From Apostichopus japonicus (Eukaryota; Echinodermata; Holothuroidea; Aspidochirotida; Stichopodidae): a stretch of DNA of 64,000 nt. The notes under the pieces were generated by a model. The model had not been told where the DNA came from. It did not search any database and was given only the letters and a program-made list of their open reading frames with translations. Numbering within the stretch: position 1 is the first letter of the stretch; every line of letters begins with the position of its first letter. Of this stretch, positions 1 through 11,771 are shown piece after piece. The DNA is taken from positions 7,891,501 through 7,955,500 of the forward strand of contig NC_092572.1 of NCBI RefSeq assembly GCF_037975245.1. The letters are read 5' to 3'. The position numbers and the translations under genes were made by a program.

Positions 1-41
1 ACATTTATTTTAATTAAATTTACAGAGTTACCACTACTTAC

Positions 42-2197
42 ATCGGAAGCATTGCAAGCATCGCAGAAATCTGTTAAAGCAACTCTGTGGTGTTTCCTGT
101 TAAGATGCTGTATGTTAATGTTCATATTGTCACCCGGTCGATTACCCGCTTTATTGTTCATGTCGTTGATAATTGCCTGCTTCTTCTCAAAATTACTTAT
201 TTCATAAATACAGTCGATCAAATTGTTCCACATTTTCTGTTCATTCAAGAGAGATTGTACTGCGTTATCCAATCTAGCATGATTCATGCCGAACATAAAC
301 TGTAATAATCTAACCGTTGCATCGTCAGTACTCTTTTTTATAAATTCATCCATCCACACCCACTCTTTATCCTCTTCTGGCACAAACTGAGCAGCTAGAA
401 ATTCCTGAAAGAATTCATGATAAAACATGATTCCAGCATAGGACGAAAAAGCCAGCTCTTCTAATTGACTTCCTCCGCTTCCTACCTTCTTTGAATATTT
501 GAGCAAACCTACGGCTAAGGCAAGTTGGGTATCTTCGTTACCAAGTGTACTGTTCCAATACTCGCGTTTACCCAATGAAAGCCTCATTTTGTTCTCAAAT
601 GCTATTTTACCAAGTCTGTATTCGAGTGTCTTAATATCTTTTTGAATGGACTGGTTCTCAACTTTCTGCACGTATCGGGATTCCAAACAGGTTATCACTA
701 ATCTTATTATTGTTGTCAGTTTGTTAACATTCACTTCTTTATATTTCCCTGTTGGTTCTAACATTCTGCATGTAATTATATGAATAATCATAATCAGCAA
801 AAGGGGTGTTTTAGAAAAATTCTGAGAAATTTCGTTTAATTCCATACATTCAGTAACGTTTTTTGAAAGTATTTCTAAAGTATCATAGGCTTCCGGTTTC
901 TGCCCTTGGTTTCGTGGAACAGTGTTATCTTTCTGCTCTGATTCTTCTTGCCTTATGTCGTGATGAGCAGCGGGAATTAACTTTTTTGTTACATCATCCG
1001 ACACCTCGTTTGCTATAATGTTTCTTTCATTTGCTTCGTTGTTGGCATCATCTGTAAAACGTTTATTCGAGTCTATCTTCTCGTCATTTAACTCTTTGTT
1101 TTGAAGTTTTTCCACATCAACAGTTTGGGTTCCCTCTTTTGTGTCGTTTTCTTTCTCTTCCGTGGTTTGCTTATTTTCTTTGGTAACCTCATTTATGTTT
1201 TTATCATTCTTCTCCATATTCATCGGATTTTCATACTTAACACTTTCGGCATTGCTACATCCTCCCTCTGTCACCGGCCGGCTGTCATTATTTGTCGTTT
1301 TTGTTACAATCATCTCTTGGTTGTTTGAATCCGATTTGGTTTTTTGTGTTGCGTATAACTTAGATTCTTTCATATTTGATTCTGAGATCAAAGGTATTTG
1401 GGGTATTGATCGTGATTTAAAATAATATGTGCAGGTTTTGTGAATGTACTCATTGACTTGAGAATTACGGAAACCATTCATTTTTACCTTTGAATACGGT
1501 AGGGCAAATGAGGCTTGCATGTTATCAACTTCCCGAGACGTTACCCACACCTTGATCTTTTTAAACTTAAAAGTGTTTATTTTATTAATGAGTAAATTTC
1601 CGACCGTCAGATTATCATCATTTTCACCCTCCTCTTGAAGGAGATTGACACGTTCTTCATTATCGTTAGTAGGACTCTCAGGAGATGTATTGGTACTAAT
1701 CGTAGACATCGATAGCTCATCAAGCCCATCTAAGAGTACTTGAAACTCAAAATTCATAAATATTTTAACAATATCGTCTAAGGTCAAATCAATTCCAGCA
1801 GGCATCATTTCTTTGACAAGTTCAGAAAGAATCATGGAGGGATTAACCTCTTTAAGGTGAATATATATTAGTATAGGTTCACTGATTTTATGCTTTTTGT
1901 CAGTTTTCGTTGGTTTCATCTTTGATACCCAATCGCTAACCAGGTGCTGAGTGTAGGTTGTCTTCCCGTAACCTAAATCTGCTATAATGAAGACCCGATT
2001 ACTATCGAAATTAAACTCCGGTGAAGACAGGAAGTCGCTATCCTTATGACTGACGACACCGTTCACGTTAGTAACAGTGCACTGGCATGTAGTGTAAAGG
2101 GCTTGTATCGGTATTGGTTCACCCCACGGTAGCGGCTTGATGAAGCAAAATTTCTCGTAGTACTTCATAAGCCCCTCCACTAAAGTATTTCTCATCT
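42..2197 (-). CDS. Copy A exon 7: NACHT ATPase domain
   Basis: A 2,156-bp exon, open throughout and in phase at both ends (donor GTAAGT after Asp). Visible motifs: Walker A in ADLGYGKTTYT, hydrophobic Walker B in VLLDGLDEL, sensor-like WVTSRE, TPLLLIMI in the winged-helix region, and FYHEFFQEFLAAQF, the NLR signature after the NACHT core. The Walker lysine and acidic residues are present, so ATP binding looks possible. Compared with copy B it carries about 89 extra codons of Asn/Glu/Lys-rich low-complexity sequence (about 1,095-1,362) between the sensor and winged-helix segments. Confidence 0.92.
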
Positions 2198-5100
2198 CTA
2201 AAGAAAACAATAAAACTATCAATGACTGCCAAGATTATACAACGTTATGACATTATAGAAAGGAAAGGTGTCAATGAGCAAGATATTTATATTTTGCATT
2301 AAAATAGCAATCTCCTTTATTCATTTTTATGTATCTATGAATCTCCTTTTTGCAATAGTAGGCTACAGCAGCAAACTGGTCTTTCTCCTTTTCCAGTTTT
2401 GAAGATCGAATACGATGTTTTTGTTTTAAGCTTATTCACACATGTTACTGAATGTGTACACTTTACTAAAGTTGTACCTCAAAATATAGAATTGTGTTTT
2501 ATTATATCAATAAATTATTACAGCAGTTGTGTCAAGTATTCTTGCTTTGGAATCATAATGTTGAAGATGAAAAATTAAATCGTACCTTCGGGTGATTTTT
2601 TCTTCGGTTTTGGTTTCGTATTTTTGGTCTGCATTTCCTGATATAAGAACAGATATGAAATGTATTGAAACGAATGGATAAACAGGACCACATCGTGGAA
2701 AAATAGATGAAGGTATAAATATATAACGTCCTTCTTACCATATTTTGACCCGAAGTTGTCTCTTGAGTCGTATCTAAATCAACGAAAACAAAAGTAATAA
2801 ATATCTGATCGGTTCATTTTTTTGTGTTTTGATATATCAATGTCGATTATTAATACACATATTTTTTGTAATGCAGCTTTGTAAAATTCGTTATTTGGTA
2901 TGATTATATAAGGGGTTAATGAACGGTCTGCCAATCGGCTATGGCAGCATAATACATGAACGACGGTATAATGCATGTGATGCACGAGTCCGTAGGTCGT
3001 GTGTATCAACAAATAGCGTTACACCTTCGTTCATTCATACAACACGCTCAATAAACATCAATTTTCATCTCAAAATGTTGCAATTTTGTCAACTTTAAAG
3101 AAAAAATAACCAACAATGTGTCCAAACGGTGCAAAAAAAGTTTTCTGCTTTTATAATAGTTAACAGTCTCAAAGCAACTTATATTCATAAGTAAAATAAA
3201 AAGAATACAGAAATAGGCTATAGTTTATGTAATACGCTGAACACCACCACGCTATACAATGAAGTCAGCCTGGATCTGACCCAAGTATACTATACATGTA
3301 GTTACCATAGCAACAAGATATAATGCTGTATCAGGACAGGAGTACAGTGCACTAACAAGGTCACTATATCTACGTTCTGAATACACTAAACTGTTTGAAC
3401 TGGCACTGGCGGCACGAGAAATCCAAAGAAAGGGTGGCAAGTTTGGGGGTGGCAACGAACAGTTTGGGGGGGATATGAAATTACAAAAAGAGTACCTGAA
3501 TAAAGTGCAGATCACGAGTACATTTAGGGTCTAGGGCACACGTCTTACCTACCCGATCCTCCATCCCACGCTTCATCAGTTTCGATAAGCGCTATGATCT
3601 AGATGGAATAGCGCTATATAAATATTAATTGTTATGTTATGTTATGTTATGTTATGATAATTAAAATTATGAATATTTGCCATTTACAATGACTAGCTGA
3701 GCAATCTTTGATTTTCTTTGTGATAACAATTGTATACATTTACTACCTGCGAGTGCATGACCCTGAGAAGCTATAGCACTATTAGATAGTTCCTGTTCGC
3801 CCTTGTACTGTAGAGATTAGGGAGCGCAAAAGTACGTATAAAAGTATGCCTGACATATTCTACTATTCATGAGATAAATATCATCTGTTGTAACACAAAC
3901 TAACATCGTTCTTTTCTTCTATGTGTAAATTGTGTTGCATGGAAGTTTGCCAAAATACTACCTGCTCCATGTTTGGGAGTTGCAGCGATAATGGTTCCCT
4001 ATGTTCTTGGTATGGTCGGAATATTTAACGTTATTATATCAATTCAAAACACCATACTTATCCTTACCTCGTCTGCTGTACAAACGGCAAGCAATGAAAA
4101 AGGCGCATAGTACAGGAAAGAAGACTATAATTCCAATAACGACGATGAGCCAGGCACGCCCTTTAGGGCTACTCGTGGGTTCAATCGAAGGAAGCTCTTT
4201 GCAAGCTTCTGAAACGACATAATCAAGACAACGAAGATCGTACACGTCAGGTTACACAATCTTGCAAGTATAATGGTTACGCGAGAGAAATTAAATAAAG
4301 ACATATATGAGAGCTACGTCTTTCCTGTGTTATTGGCCACAATTGCGTTGTTATCATAAACACGCTTTACATACCTACTACTTTGTACGCTGTCGAAATT
4401 ACAATAATCATTGGCCTATTTCCCATAATACTTGACAGAAGACAAGTAAATACCCAAGGTTCTATTGTTATAGAATAATTTGCTATTTGCAAAATAGTTA
4501 ATTTATAGGTTTGATTATCCAAAGAAAAGACCTATAATTTTAGTTTTGCTTACGGTATACGTTTTGCCCTAGTTGTGGATATATAGTAATACAAAAGCGT
4601 GGGTTGTATTTTATTACTGGCACAGAATTCTTCCTAATCTGTTCCAGTTTATAGCCACTAAATACCATTAAGACATAACTATGCATAAAGCTATGCATTA
4701 TGTGCATATCCTTTCGTTATGAATGTTCTACAATGTCCGTCTGGTATGTTCCAAATGTGTAATTCAGTTACACTGTACAAAAATAAATCTTAATGAAGTT
4801 TTGTAATATACATATTACTTACGTAAACTCAACGGACAAATTATAAACTGCCAAAGATAAGCATGGGATGGTTCAATAAACAGCAATACATTACTCATAC
4901 CATCACGAATTTGCCAGTCAGTATATATCACCATACCTGTATTTATCCTAACAGTGCTGGAGTAAGTATCAAGAAGAGAAGCAAAAGGAAAATCTGACAA
5001 GGAAGCGATGCATCTGAAAATAGCATCTGCTCCACAATCAGGTGTTGTGTATTCAATGGTTTTCGCAGTGTACCATCTGTCACCCATTTCTTTATGAGTT

Positions 5101-8100
5101 TGCTCTTCTTTAGTGAAGCTCACTCCAGACTGGTTAGTTACAATCCAGTCTACGTCCATCATTGGTCGAGAGCCCTTCACGTGGCATGTCAGTGATCCAG
5201 AGGTGGTAACATTCAGTTGACAGCCAGTACAGGTCGAACCACAGGCGTCAATCAGTGGACACGGAGGATCGGGTCGAACTGTTTAGAAAGATTATTGATA
5301 TAAATGCCAGCATTGTATATAAATGAAGACCAAACTTGCAGCACATTTTAATAAATTAGTGAATGAAGGAAATGAGCCTGTGATAATCAGTTACTCTATG
5401 TAATATATTTATAAGAATAAAGAACATTTTAAAAGTATTTTCGATACCATATGGTACGAAGAACAGCTTTATTCAAGCAAATAAAATGGACATCATGTAG
5501 ATTTCTCCATAGAATAAATACTACAACTAACCTAATTAATTTAATTATGACAATTGGTTCGATACACATTGATGTGCCCAGAATCCCCGTAGGAATTGTT
5601 AACTTTATTCTAAGAGGATGCATCATACTAAGAGAGATGATTGTGGTAGCATACTCAAGGGTGATCAATAAAACCAAAACTGTAAAGGGGATATCCAACG
5701 GGAATATCGCAACAGATACAACTTAATCAAATATTTGTAAAGGAGAGCCGGAGTTGCTTATGAAATCTCTATCGCGACCGAGGACACGTTCCCAAAACGC
5801 TACCCCCCCCCCCACAAACAAACCTTTTCAAGACCCCTTTATAGGAATCTGAACTATCACCCACGGAGTGAGAGAAGCATAATTCCTCCTTTTGGATGTA
5901 TTGATATGATTGAAAATAACCAGCAGACGCCATGAAAAGTCTACAACTTCCAATTGCAGGGTACGCAATCGGATATACTTCATAGATGTAGACAGCTGTT
6001 ATTAAAATCTAAAATTTGGAATAAAACCCCCGAAAACGGCGTAAATACTCCATGTAACCTGGACCTGGTTACAAGTACCAAAAAAGGAGCAACCAACTGA
6101 AGCCGGTCGTCTTAAACGAAAGATAAATTCTCTCCCGAGATGTAACGAAAAGATACGTCAAAAGGAGTCCCGTAATCAACAGAGAAAGCCCAAGTGTGCT
6201 ATATCTAGGCGTCTAGAGCAGCCAAATCAAAGATCAAATCACCCAGGGCAAAGCCATGGTTGACCTTGGGTGAATATGGACCCCAATTATAGCCCATTTG
6301 GTTGCTATGCCTCACACTCCTCCACAGCCCCAGTAAAAAAAAATACATATTCAAGTATTGACGATTTATCGGTTAATTCTCGCACTCTAAACCGGTTACC
6401 TATTTGAACATTAAACTAAAAACTGAGGCCGCCCAAATGTCCAAATTATCTGCACTGATGTTCGTCTAAGTGTGCCTTTTGGTACAAATATCCTTCCTTC
6501 TTTGGGGGAGGGGCAAACATGATTGATAAGCTATAAAAAACATTGACATTTTTATCTGAAGTGCCCTGGTGACACCATTCATTCCGCTAGTGTCTGAAAC
6601 GGTTACAAAACATAACAATACTTAAAAAATCTATATTTTTGACACGCAAAATGTTATTATGAGGATGTGGTCTTCGCCTAAAATTTCAGAGTTTTGGAAC
6701 AATTTTGATAACAATCATCAGAACCAAGCCATCAGAACAACCACAAATCGAAACTCTCCAACAACGTTACTAATAATACTGTTATAATTACGTGGTACAG
6801 TATTTATGCTTACTGTATACGTTCAGGTCTGTAGTCGTCGTATCAAAATCGAATTCTTTGAAGTAAACTCTCACGGAATATTTTCCTTCGTGCTTAAGTT
6901 GTGTGTTGTTTATTTTCAACGCATTTTCGTTGGTAAACTCATACTCCCCTTGTTGGTATTCCTGTCCTCCGTAGGTACCATCTTCGAGTGTCAGTATCGG
7001 AAAGCTACTCGTATCTCTACCTTTAAACCAGTATATATCACGTGGTTCAGCGCTAGCGTTACAGGCAATGACATACGGCTTGCCTAATTCTGCAAAGTGC
7101 TGGTTTCTACAGCTAATGCTTTGGGATTCTGTAGTTACAAAACAAAGGATTAAATTATAATAATTATCTGTATCTGTTATAAACCTTAACTTGTGTATCT
7201 AGAAGTAGTTCAATTAGGTCTTATTCAAAACATGTGATTATTACCAAGATAGTGCTTCATTCATCAACTCATTACTAAATCAATGTTAAGGAAATATCAA
7301 CTTGAGACAGCCGTGCAACCGTTCTGGTGAAAATAATTCCCAACCCAATAAATCAATTACGGGAACTGATAGGTATGGAGAGTTAATAATAAAGAATATA
7401 TAAGTCATATTAAAGAATGTTGAAGACATTGATGATTGCATCAGTTCTTGAATGAGAATGAATATGCAGCTGTATTTAATAATGTTAGTATTTATTTCAA
7501 GACACGTTGAGACATGATACTAAATTCATATCAAATTGTTTTAATATCTTATTTTTCTAATATGGTATTGTATATAAATAGTCATACTGGTGTTCTTGCC
7601 ATACATAACACTGCTACAACTAGATACATAAACGTGTTATACTCCTCTTTGCCCAAATAAACCAAACTCATTATCAGTGACTTAATTTTAAAATAGTTGA
7701 TTTGATGTCCTGTAATGAAAATAATAATAATAATAGTTAGTTTTATGTAGCGCAAAAACCAACAAAAGTTGCTCAATGCGCTTTACTTATAATGACAAAA
7801 CAAAAATATCTCATAACAAAGTGAAACCAAAAAGAAAACCCCTCCCAGCGGTCACTTGCCTGTAAATACATTACATATTCATCATAAGGATAGTTTGCAA
7901 GCTAATAATCCTGTCTGAAGTTGATACTGCAGGAGAGCAGTGCAAATCTAAGCAGAGTTAGTTTTTACATGGTTTGATGACTGGGAATCGTGTGACAAAA
8001 ATACTACAACGACGTTAGAATGACAGAGGGACATTGTTTGTTGTTGGTTATTTATCTTGGATGATCACTCCAACATCAAAGAGCAGAATTTTCAATTGCA

Positions 8101-10201
8101 ATGTTTTAAACGGATGAGATCCATTTGATATTCTGTCATTTGGACCTCTGCTGACCCCAAATGACCTTTGACGCCCACCCAAAGTAATAGAGTTCTTGTA
8201 CCAATTATATGAATGATACGTGCCAAATATGAGCAATATGATGTAACCTATCTTGGAATACCGTGTTTACAAGGTTTGTTTTATAAGGCTTTACGGAGTG
8301 TGACCTTTGACCTCTTCCGAAAATAATAAGGTTCTTGTATTTATGATCGGAAACCATGCACATGCAATCAATGAAAGTCAATCAAACTTTCTGTATGGAG
8401 GCATTGTATTTACGAGTTTTTCACATTTTGCCCTCTGCTAACCCTAAATGACTTTTGACATCCACCCAACAATAGCGTTTTTTCTACTAATTATTGGAAA
8501 GCCACATGCCAATATGAGAACTGCAGAATTGATCTATCTTGAGATGTGTTTTACGTGTTTACAAGGTAGGGCAGTCACACACACACGCACATGTTTGTAT
8601 TACATTCAGACCGAAGACCCCATTGTATTTTCCATAGTTCAAATCCACGTACCCTTACCTTAACAATACCCCATACAATAGAATTCTTCCGAGGACGTGG
8701 TGATTCTTTAGAAATCACAACCGAGGACCTGGAATTCTTTTGTTCAAGTTCTCGGTCAGAATACCAAACAATCGCACGAACACACACACACAAACTTTAA
8801 TGCATAGATCGCTAACGGGAAGTAACCAAAAACGGGTACATGCATGTATATTAATGAGGTCAAATATAGCATGTATCTATACACTCACTTGTATTATCCA
8901 AGTATATCTATAAAGCTGATTTTAGAGATATCTAAGAATTGATGTTCACTGATAAATATTCTTGATGTGCGCACAAAAATCAACACGGTTGATTACATGA
9001 ATGTAGTGTGAGAAACCTAATATGCCAAGGATGAAAATAAAGTACTTGTCTTGTGTTTAAAATCCATTTCTTGCAATTTGATGAACATTAATTACATAAA
9101 ATTGGAGACGTCATGAAAATGTGTTTATTTTGTATAAACATTAACATACCAGTATGAACAAACTTGTACACTAAGCCCGCCTACTCATTGATATTATGAG
9201 AAGAGAACCAAGATATATAAGGCACATCCACCCATCATGGGGCATATATCTACCAAGTATGACATTGATTCAACCTGTGGTGTATCGAGGTTACAATCTA
9301 TTTAAGGCCAACCCATGCATACATATTAATGACACAAAACTGTTGCTGCAGAGAACATGTACAAATTATGTGGTTATATCACCATACCAAGTATAATATG
9401 GTTACAGAGATATTGACATTTTAAAAGAACTAAAGTAAGTCCCGCCCACTCGTTAATATTCATGAGACCTAAAAACAATAGGGCACATTTACTCATCATA
9501 AGGGTCTTTCTATCATGTATGACATAGATTCAGTTTGTGTTTACAAGCTAACCGTCATCTACACACACATGAGCAGGTCAGGCGCGTAGCCAAGGGGGGA
9601 GGCGAAGGTGGCAGCCCCCCCCCCTTGAGCATATTTGTTATTTTTATTTTTAATATTTTAATGATATCGCAAGTATTTTCAAAAGAGAAAATGCTAAGAT
9701 GCAACGTACAAGGCCTGGGAAGTGCCATTTCCAGTAATCTGGGAGGCATTTTCAGCCAAAATTTTCTTGTGCGCTTCGCGCGAACCATTGTGGCGCTACG
9801 CTTAGATAGTTTGCATTGCCGAATCTACAGTTTCGCCCCTCCCTTGGCAAATTCCTGGCTACGCGCCTGGCTGCGGTTACTGAGACTTCGGCATCGTTTT
9901 TAAGGGAGTATTAGGATGGCCACTTTTTCTTGATTTTATGTATTGAAACAACCACGGTCGTTACTTTTCAAGTTTTACCTTTTTTTTTTTTTTAATTCAT
10001 AATTTGTTGTTGTTAAACCCTATAGCGCACATCTTCCACAACCTGATATGTATATCTGTAACATTTAAATATTGCGAGCTATCTGATAAAATCGTCTCAA
10101 TATCAATTTCATTTCAATTTGAATTCAGTACCTCCTTCCCCAACAGCTGACATTAAAAGTAAACCGAAGATAACAACCGCTTTCACCCGCTTTTCAGTCA
10201 T
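42..10201 (-). CDS. Ig-Ig-TM-NACHT receptor gene, copy A (3' end off window)
   Basis: Seven coding exons (10,201-10,132; 7,128-6,814; 5,278-4,937; 4,208-4,068; 2,773-2,739; 2,637-2,586; 2,197-42) join with matching phases at GT/AG sites to give 1,037 in-frame codons. In order: signal peptide (1-23), Ig domain (24-128), Cys-rich Ig domain (129-242), TM helix (about 261-285), Lys/Pro-rich linker (about 290-318), NACHT ATPase (from about 319) with Walker A near 394, Walker B near 470 and the NLR motif FYHEFFQEFLAA near 910. NACHT modules are STAND NTPases that usually oligomerise on ligand sensing. Here one would sit under the plasma membrane below an Ig ectodomain. The LRR-like and terminal exons seen for copy B should lie left of position 1. 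The gene is divergent from the receptor pseudokinase gene starting at 11,717. No broken exon was found. Architecture is read directly; ligand and output are unknown. Confidence 0.88.
1095..1362 (-). other. Copy A-specific charged low-complexity insert in NACHT
   Basis: About 267 bp rich in Asn, Glu, Lys, Asp and Thr codons, absent from the aligned point of copy B near 52,200. The size difference between the two NACHT exons is exactly 267 bp, a multiple of three, so the frame is kept. Long ORFs on the plus strand here are antisense shadows. Confidence 0.7.
2586..2637 (-). CDS. Copy A exon 6: Lys/Pro-rich linker
   Basis: A 52-bp exon encoding a strongly basic linker (KPKPKKKSPE) between the TM segment and the NACHT module. 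Copy B has a 40-bp homologue four codons shorter. It could contact acidic inner-leaflet lipids, which is inference. Confidence 0.72.
2739..2773 (-). CDS. Copy A exon 5: juxtamembrane micro-exon
   Basis: A 35-bp exon (TTQETTSGQNM) flanked by TTTAG and GTAAGA. Its phases (1 in, 0 out) match both neighbours, and copy B has a homologous 38-bp exon at 54,116-54,153. Confidence 0.72.
2774..4067 (-). other. Intron with SINE-like tail and GTTAT microsatellite
   Basis: Intron between the TM exon and the micro-exon. It contains a GTTAT pentanucleotide array at about 3,630-3,656, preceded by AGCGCTATATAAAT, which resembles a SINE or LINE 3' tail. The stretch of about 90 bp is missing from the same place in copy B. 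No coding sequence is seen. Confidence 0.5.
4068..4208 (-). CDS. Copy A exon 4: stalk and transmembrane helix
   Basis: A 141-bp exon encoding a short Pro/Ser/Thr stalk, then about 23 hydrophobic residues (AWLIVVIGIIVFF onward, ending FFIAC) and a basic stop-transfer sequence (RLYSRR). This predicts a single-pass type I orientation, with the NACHT part cytoplasmic. The donor GTAAGG follows the Arg pair. Confidence 0.88.
4937..5278 (-). CDS. Copy A exon 3: second, cysteine-rich Ig domain
   Basis: A phase 1-1 exon of 342 bp. The N-terminal part holds four closely spaced cysteines (PPC, DAC, STC, TGC). An Ig core follows: SLTCHVKG, VDWIV, and FRCIAS with the second canonical Cys, plus an additional Cys in TPDC. 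Potential N-glycosylation sites include NVT and NQS. The splice donor is GTATGG. Confidence 0.85.
5279..6813 (-). other. Intron between the two Ig exons of copy A
   Basis: About 1.5 kb, aligning at lower identity with 56,684-58,527 of copy B. It includes a poly-C run near 5,805. No exon or recognisable element is seen. Confidence 0.6.
6814..7128 (-). CDS. Copy A exon 2: first Ig domain (V-like)
   Basis: A phase 1-1 exon of 315 bp, the usual form of an Ig-domain exon. It encodes a B-strand Cys followed by the core Trp (ACNAS ... IYWFKG) and an F-strand-like HEGKYSVRV. In most Ig domains the F strand reads YxC; here that Cys is Ser (Thr in copy B), and an extra Cys lies near the domain start (SISC). 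Any disulfide is therefore non-canonical. The donor is GTAAGC. Confidence 0.85.
7525..8882. repeat. About 1.35 kb segment present in copy A only
   Basis: The sequences flanking this segment are contiguous in copy B near 59,222. Inside are several diverged copies of a unit containing TGACCTTTGACxxCC-type sequence (about 8,160, 8,300 and 8,450) and CA-rich ends near 8,577 and 8,780. It is either an insertion of interspersed repeats in copy A or a deletion in copy B. It lies in the long first intron. Confidence 0.6.
9579..9869. mobile_element. hAT-like MITE, 14-bp perfect TIRs
   Basis: The element begins CAGGCGCGTAGCCA and ends with the exact reverse complement. At 291 bp with no transposase ORF it is non-autonomous. 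The flanking 8-mers (9,571-9,578 and 9,870-9,877) match only partly, so the target duplication is eroded or the ends are off. Copy B has a short empty site near 59,980, so insertion after duplication is likely. ORFs here are artefacts. Confidence 0.7.
10132..10201 (-). CDS. Copy A exon 1: start codon and signal peptide
   Basis: ATG at 10,201-10,199 is followed by basic residues (TEKRVK), a hydrophobic core (AVVIFGLLLMSAV) and small residues (GEG), a typical signal peptide of about 23 residues. The exon ends in phase 1 before GTACTG. A pyrimidine-rich tract ending in AG lies 14 bases upstream of the ATG, so a non-coding 5'UTR exon probably precedes it. The matching stretch of copy B is deleted. 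Confidence 0.8.
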
Positions 10202-11716
10202 CGTGAATAGAGTATCTAAAAGAGAGGAAAAAAAGTTAAATATTTCAATTTAGTATCAATGAAGCGAGTATTTAACTTAATGCAGTGCAGAGAACACACA
10301 CCCTTTTTCTGCACAGAAAACGCATTTTTCTTCATAATATCCTTCCAGTTTATTTTCAGTTAAAGGAACGTTCTTTAAAATTCTACAAAGGTATATCGTA
10401 AAACGTTGCTAACCATAAATACCTCCTCCATAAGAACCGCAATATTACATACAAATCAAGTCAGGTAGTAAATAACGCAGTAAAATTTTCAATTCATATT
10501 GAACATATACAATATTTTCCACTTCTCTACCCGCGAGCAACGCTGAATTTTCTTGATAGCAGAATTGCTATGCAAGGCAATAATGAACATTTATTCGGAT
10601 AATGCCGTTAGTTCTTTTTATATTTAGCCTTTTGTAAAAGTAAGTGGGCCTGACGTTTTGATTCTAGCAGATCTTTCCGTTACTCTATAGCCTTTCCAGC
10701 AGAGCCTGTCATATCAATGGGCCTAAGCTCCCTATCAAGCGTATATACCCTTCTCGCTCTCTTCCGATCTAGGCGTCCAAAATTTAAGAAAAATAGACAA
10801 GTGTGACAGATCTTGATAATTTACATAATGTATTTAATTAGGTTACTCGTTATTGCCTCTACATATCACATGAATTCCTTGTTACATGATTACATTATAC
10901 ATCAGAACAAAGCTCAGCACTGTACACATATTTCTGCAATCTTCTGGGATTATAACGTCAACTTATTTTCCCTGCCTTATTGATAAGTTTTCTTAGCCTG
11001 TTGGGTCCCGGCACTTTAATTATATATATGAACCAAGCCTGCTTCTTTGATGTACAAGTAGCTATACACACTAATTGTTATCCAACCAATATATGTATAT
11101 GAATCGATGCGTTTGCGATATGAAAAGTTAATCAAATTTTCTGGATTGTAACCTTGAGTGACCAGCATCCAATATTTTCTATAAACGAATAAAAATTGTA
11201 ATTGACGTTCCCAATACAACTAGAGACGGCTGATGTCAGAATGTAGGTAGTTGCGAGGTACTTCCTGGTTAGGCAAATTCAATGCATACGAAATTTTGTT
11301 CCGAAAATAGCTGAAATTAAACTACAATCACACATTAATATTAATTTAAATGAAATCATCAACTTACAACAACGCAGAATCAAGTTGTGTTCTTCTGTTA
11401 CACCTAGCATAGGCTGGAAGTAATCACACAAAAGCGTTAGAGCTTGCAAATGTCAGCAACAGGTACACTGTTGATTCAGTTCTACGTTATACAGACTTAA
11501 TCATTGTTACACCCAATGTATGAAATGAAAGTGAAATATAGTTAAACATAAACAGTTACAATATACAAGTAAGATGACCAAAGATAGTTACAATGTAGTA
11601 ACGAACGTTCGCGGATATAGCTGCATCAACCACATAGACCTGAGGATCAAGAACAACTGGAAAATATATCTTCTACAATTCAGTGTGCTGTGTTACAATC
11701 CAAAGATCTAGAGACT
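10202..11716. promoter_or_regulatory. Shared spacer between divergent receptor genes (copy A)
   Basis: About 1.5 kb separating the start codon of the Ig-NACHT gene (minus) from that of the receptor pseudokinase (plus). It must hold the 5'UTRs and promoters of both, and its counterpart in copy B (about 60,350-61,910) is still alignable across most of its length. I cannot define a TATA box or transcription start with confidence. Calling it a bidirectional promoter is inference from geometry. Confidence 0.55.
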
Positions 11717-11771
11717 ATGGCATTACTCAATATGACTTACTGGAAGGATATTCTGAGCATAATTTTTAAAG
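11717..11771 (+). CDS. Pseudokinase A exon 1: start of signal peptide
   Basis: From the ATG at 11,717 the exon reads [18 protein letters not shown] and splices in phase 1 to VVLLLQ in exon 2, making a split signal peptide. A second in-frame ATG (11,732) could be the start. The frame is open further upstream in both copies, so the start is a judgement based on the position of the hydrophobic core. Confidence 0.7.

Noticed and set aside
1101-1425. Plus-strand ORFs across the NACHT exon
   Set aside because: Antisense shadows of the low-complexity insert in the minus-strand NACHT exon.
9535-9903. 122-codon plus ORF and its antisense
   Set aside because: They span the hAT-like MITE inside an intron.
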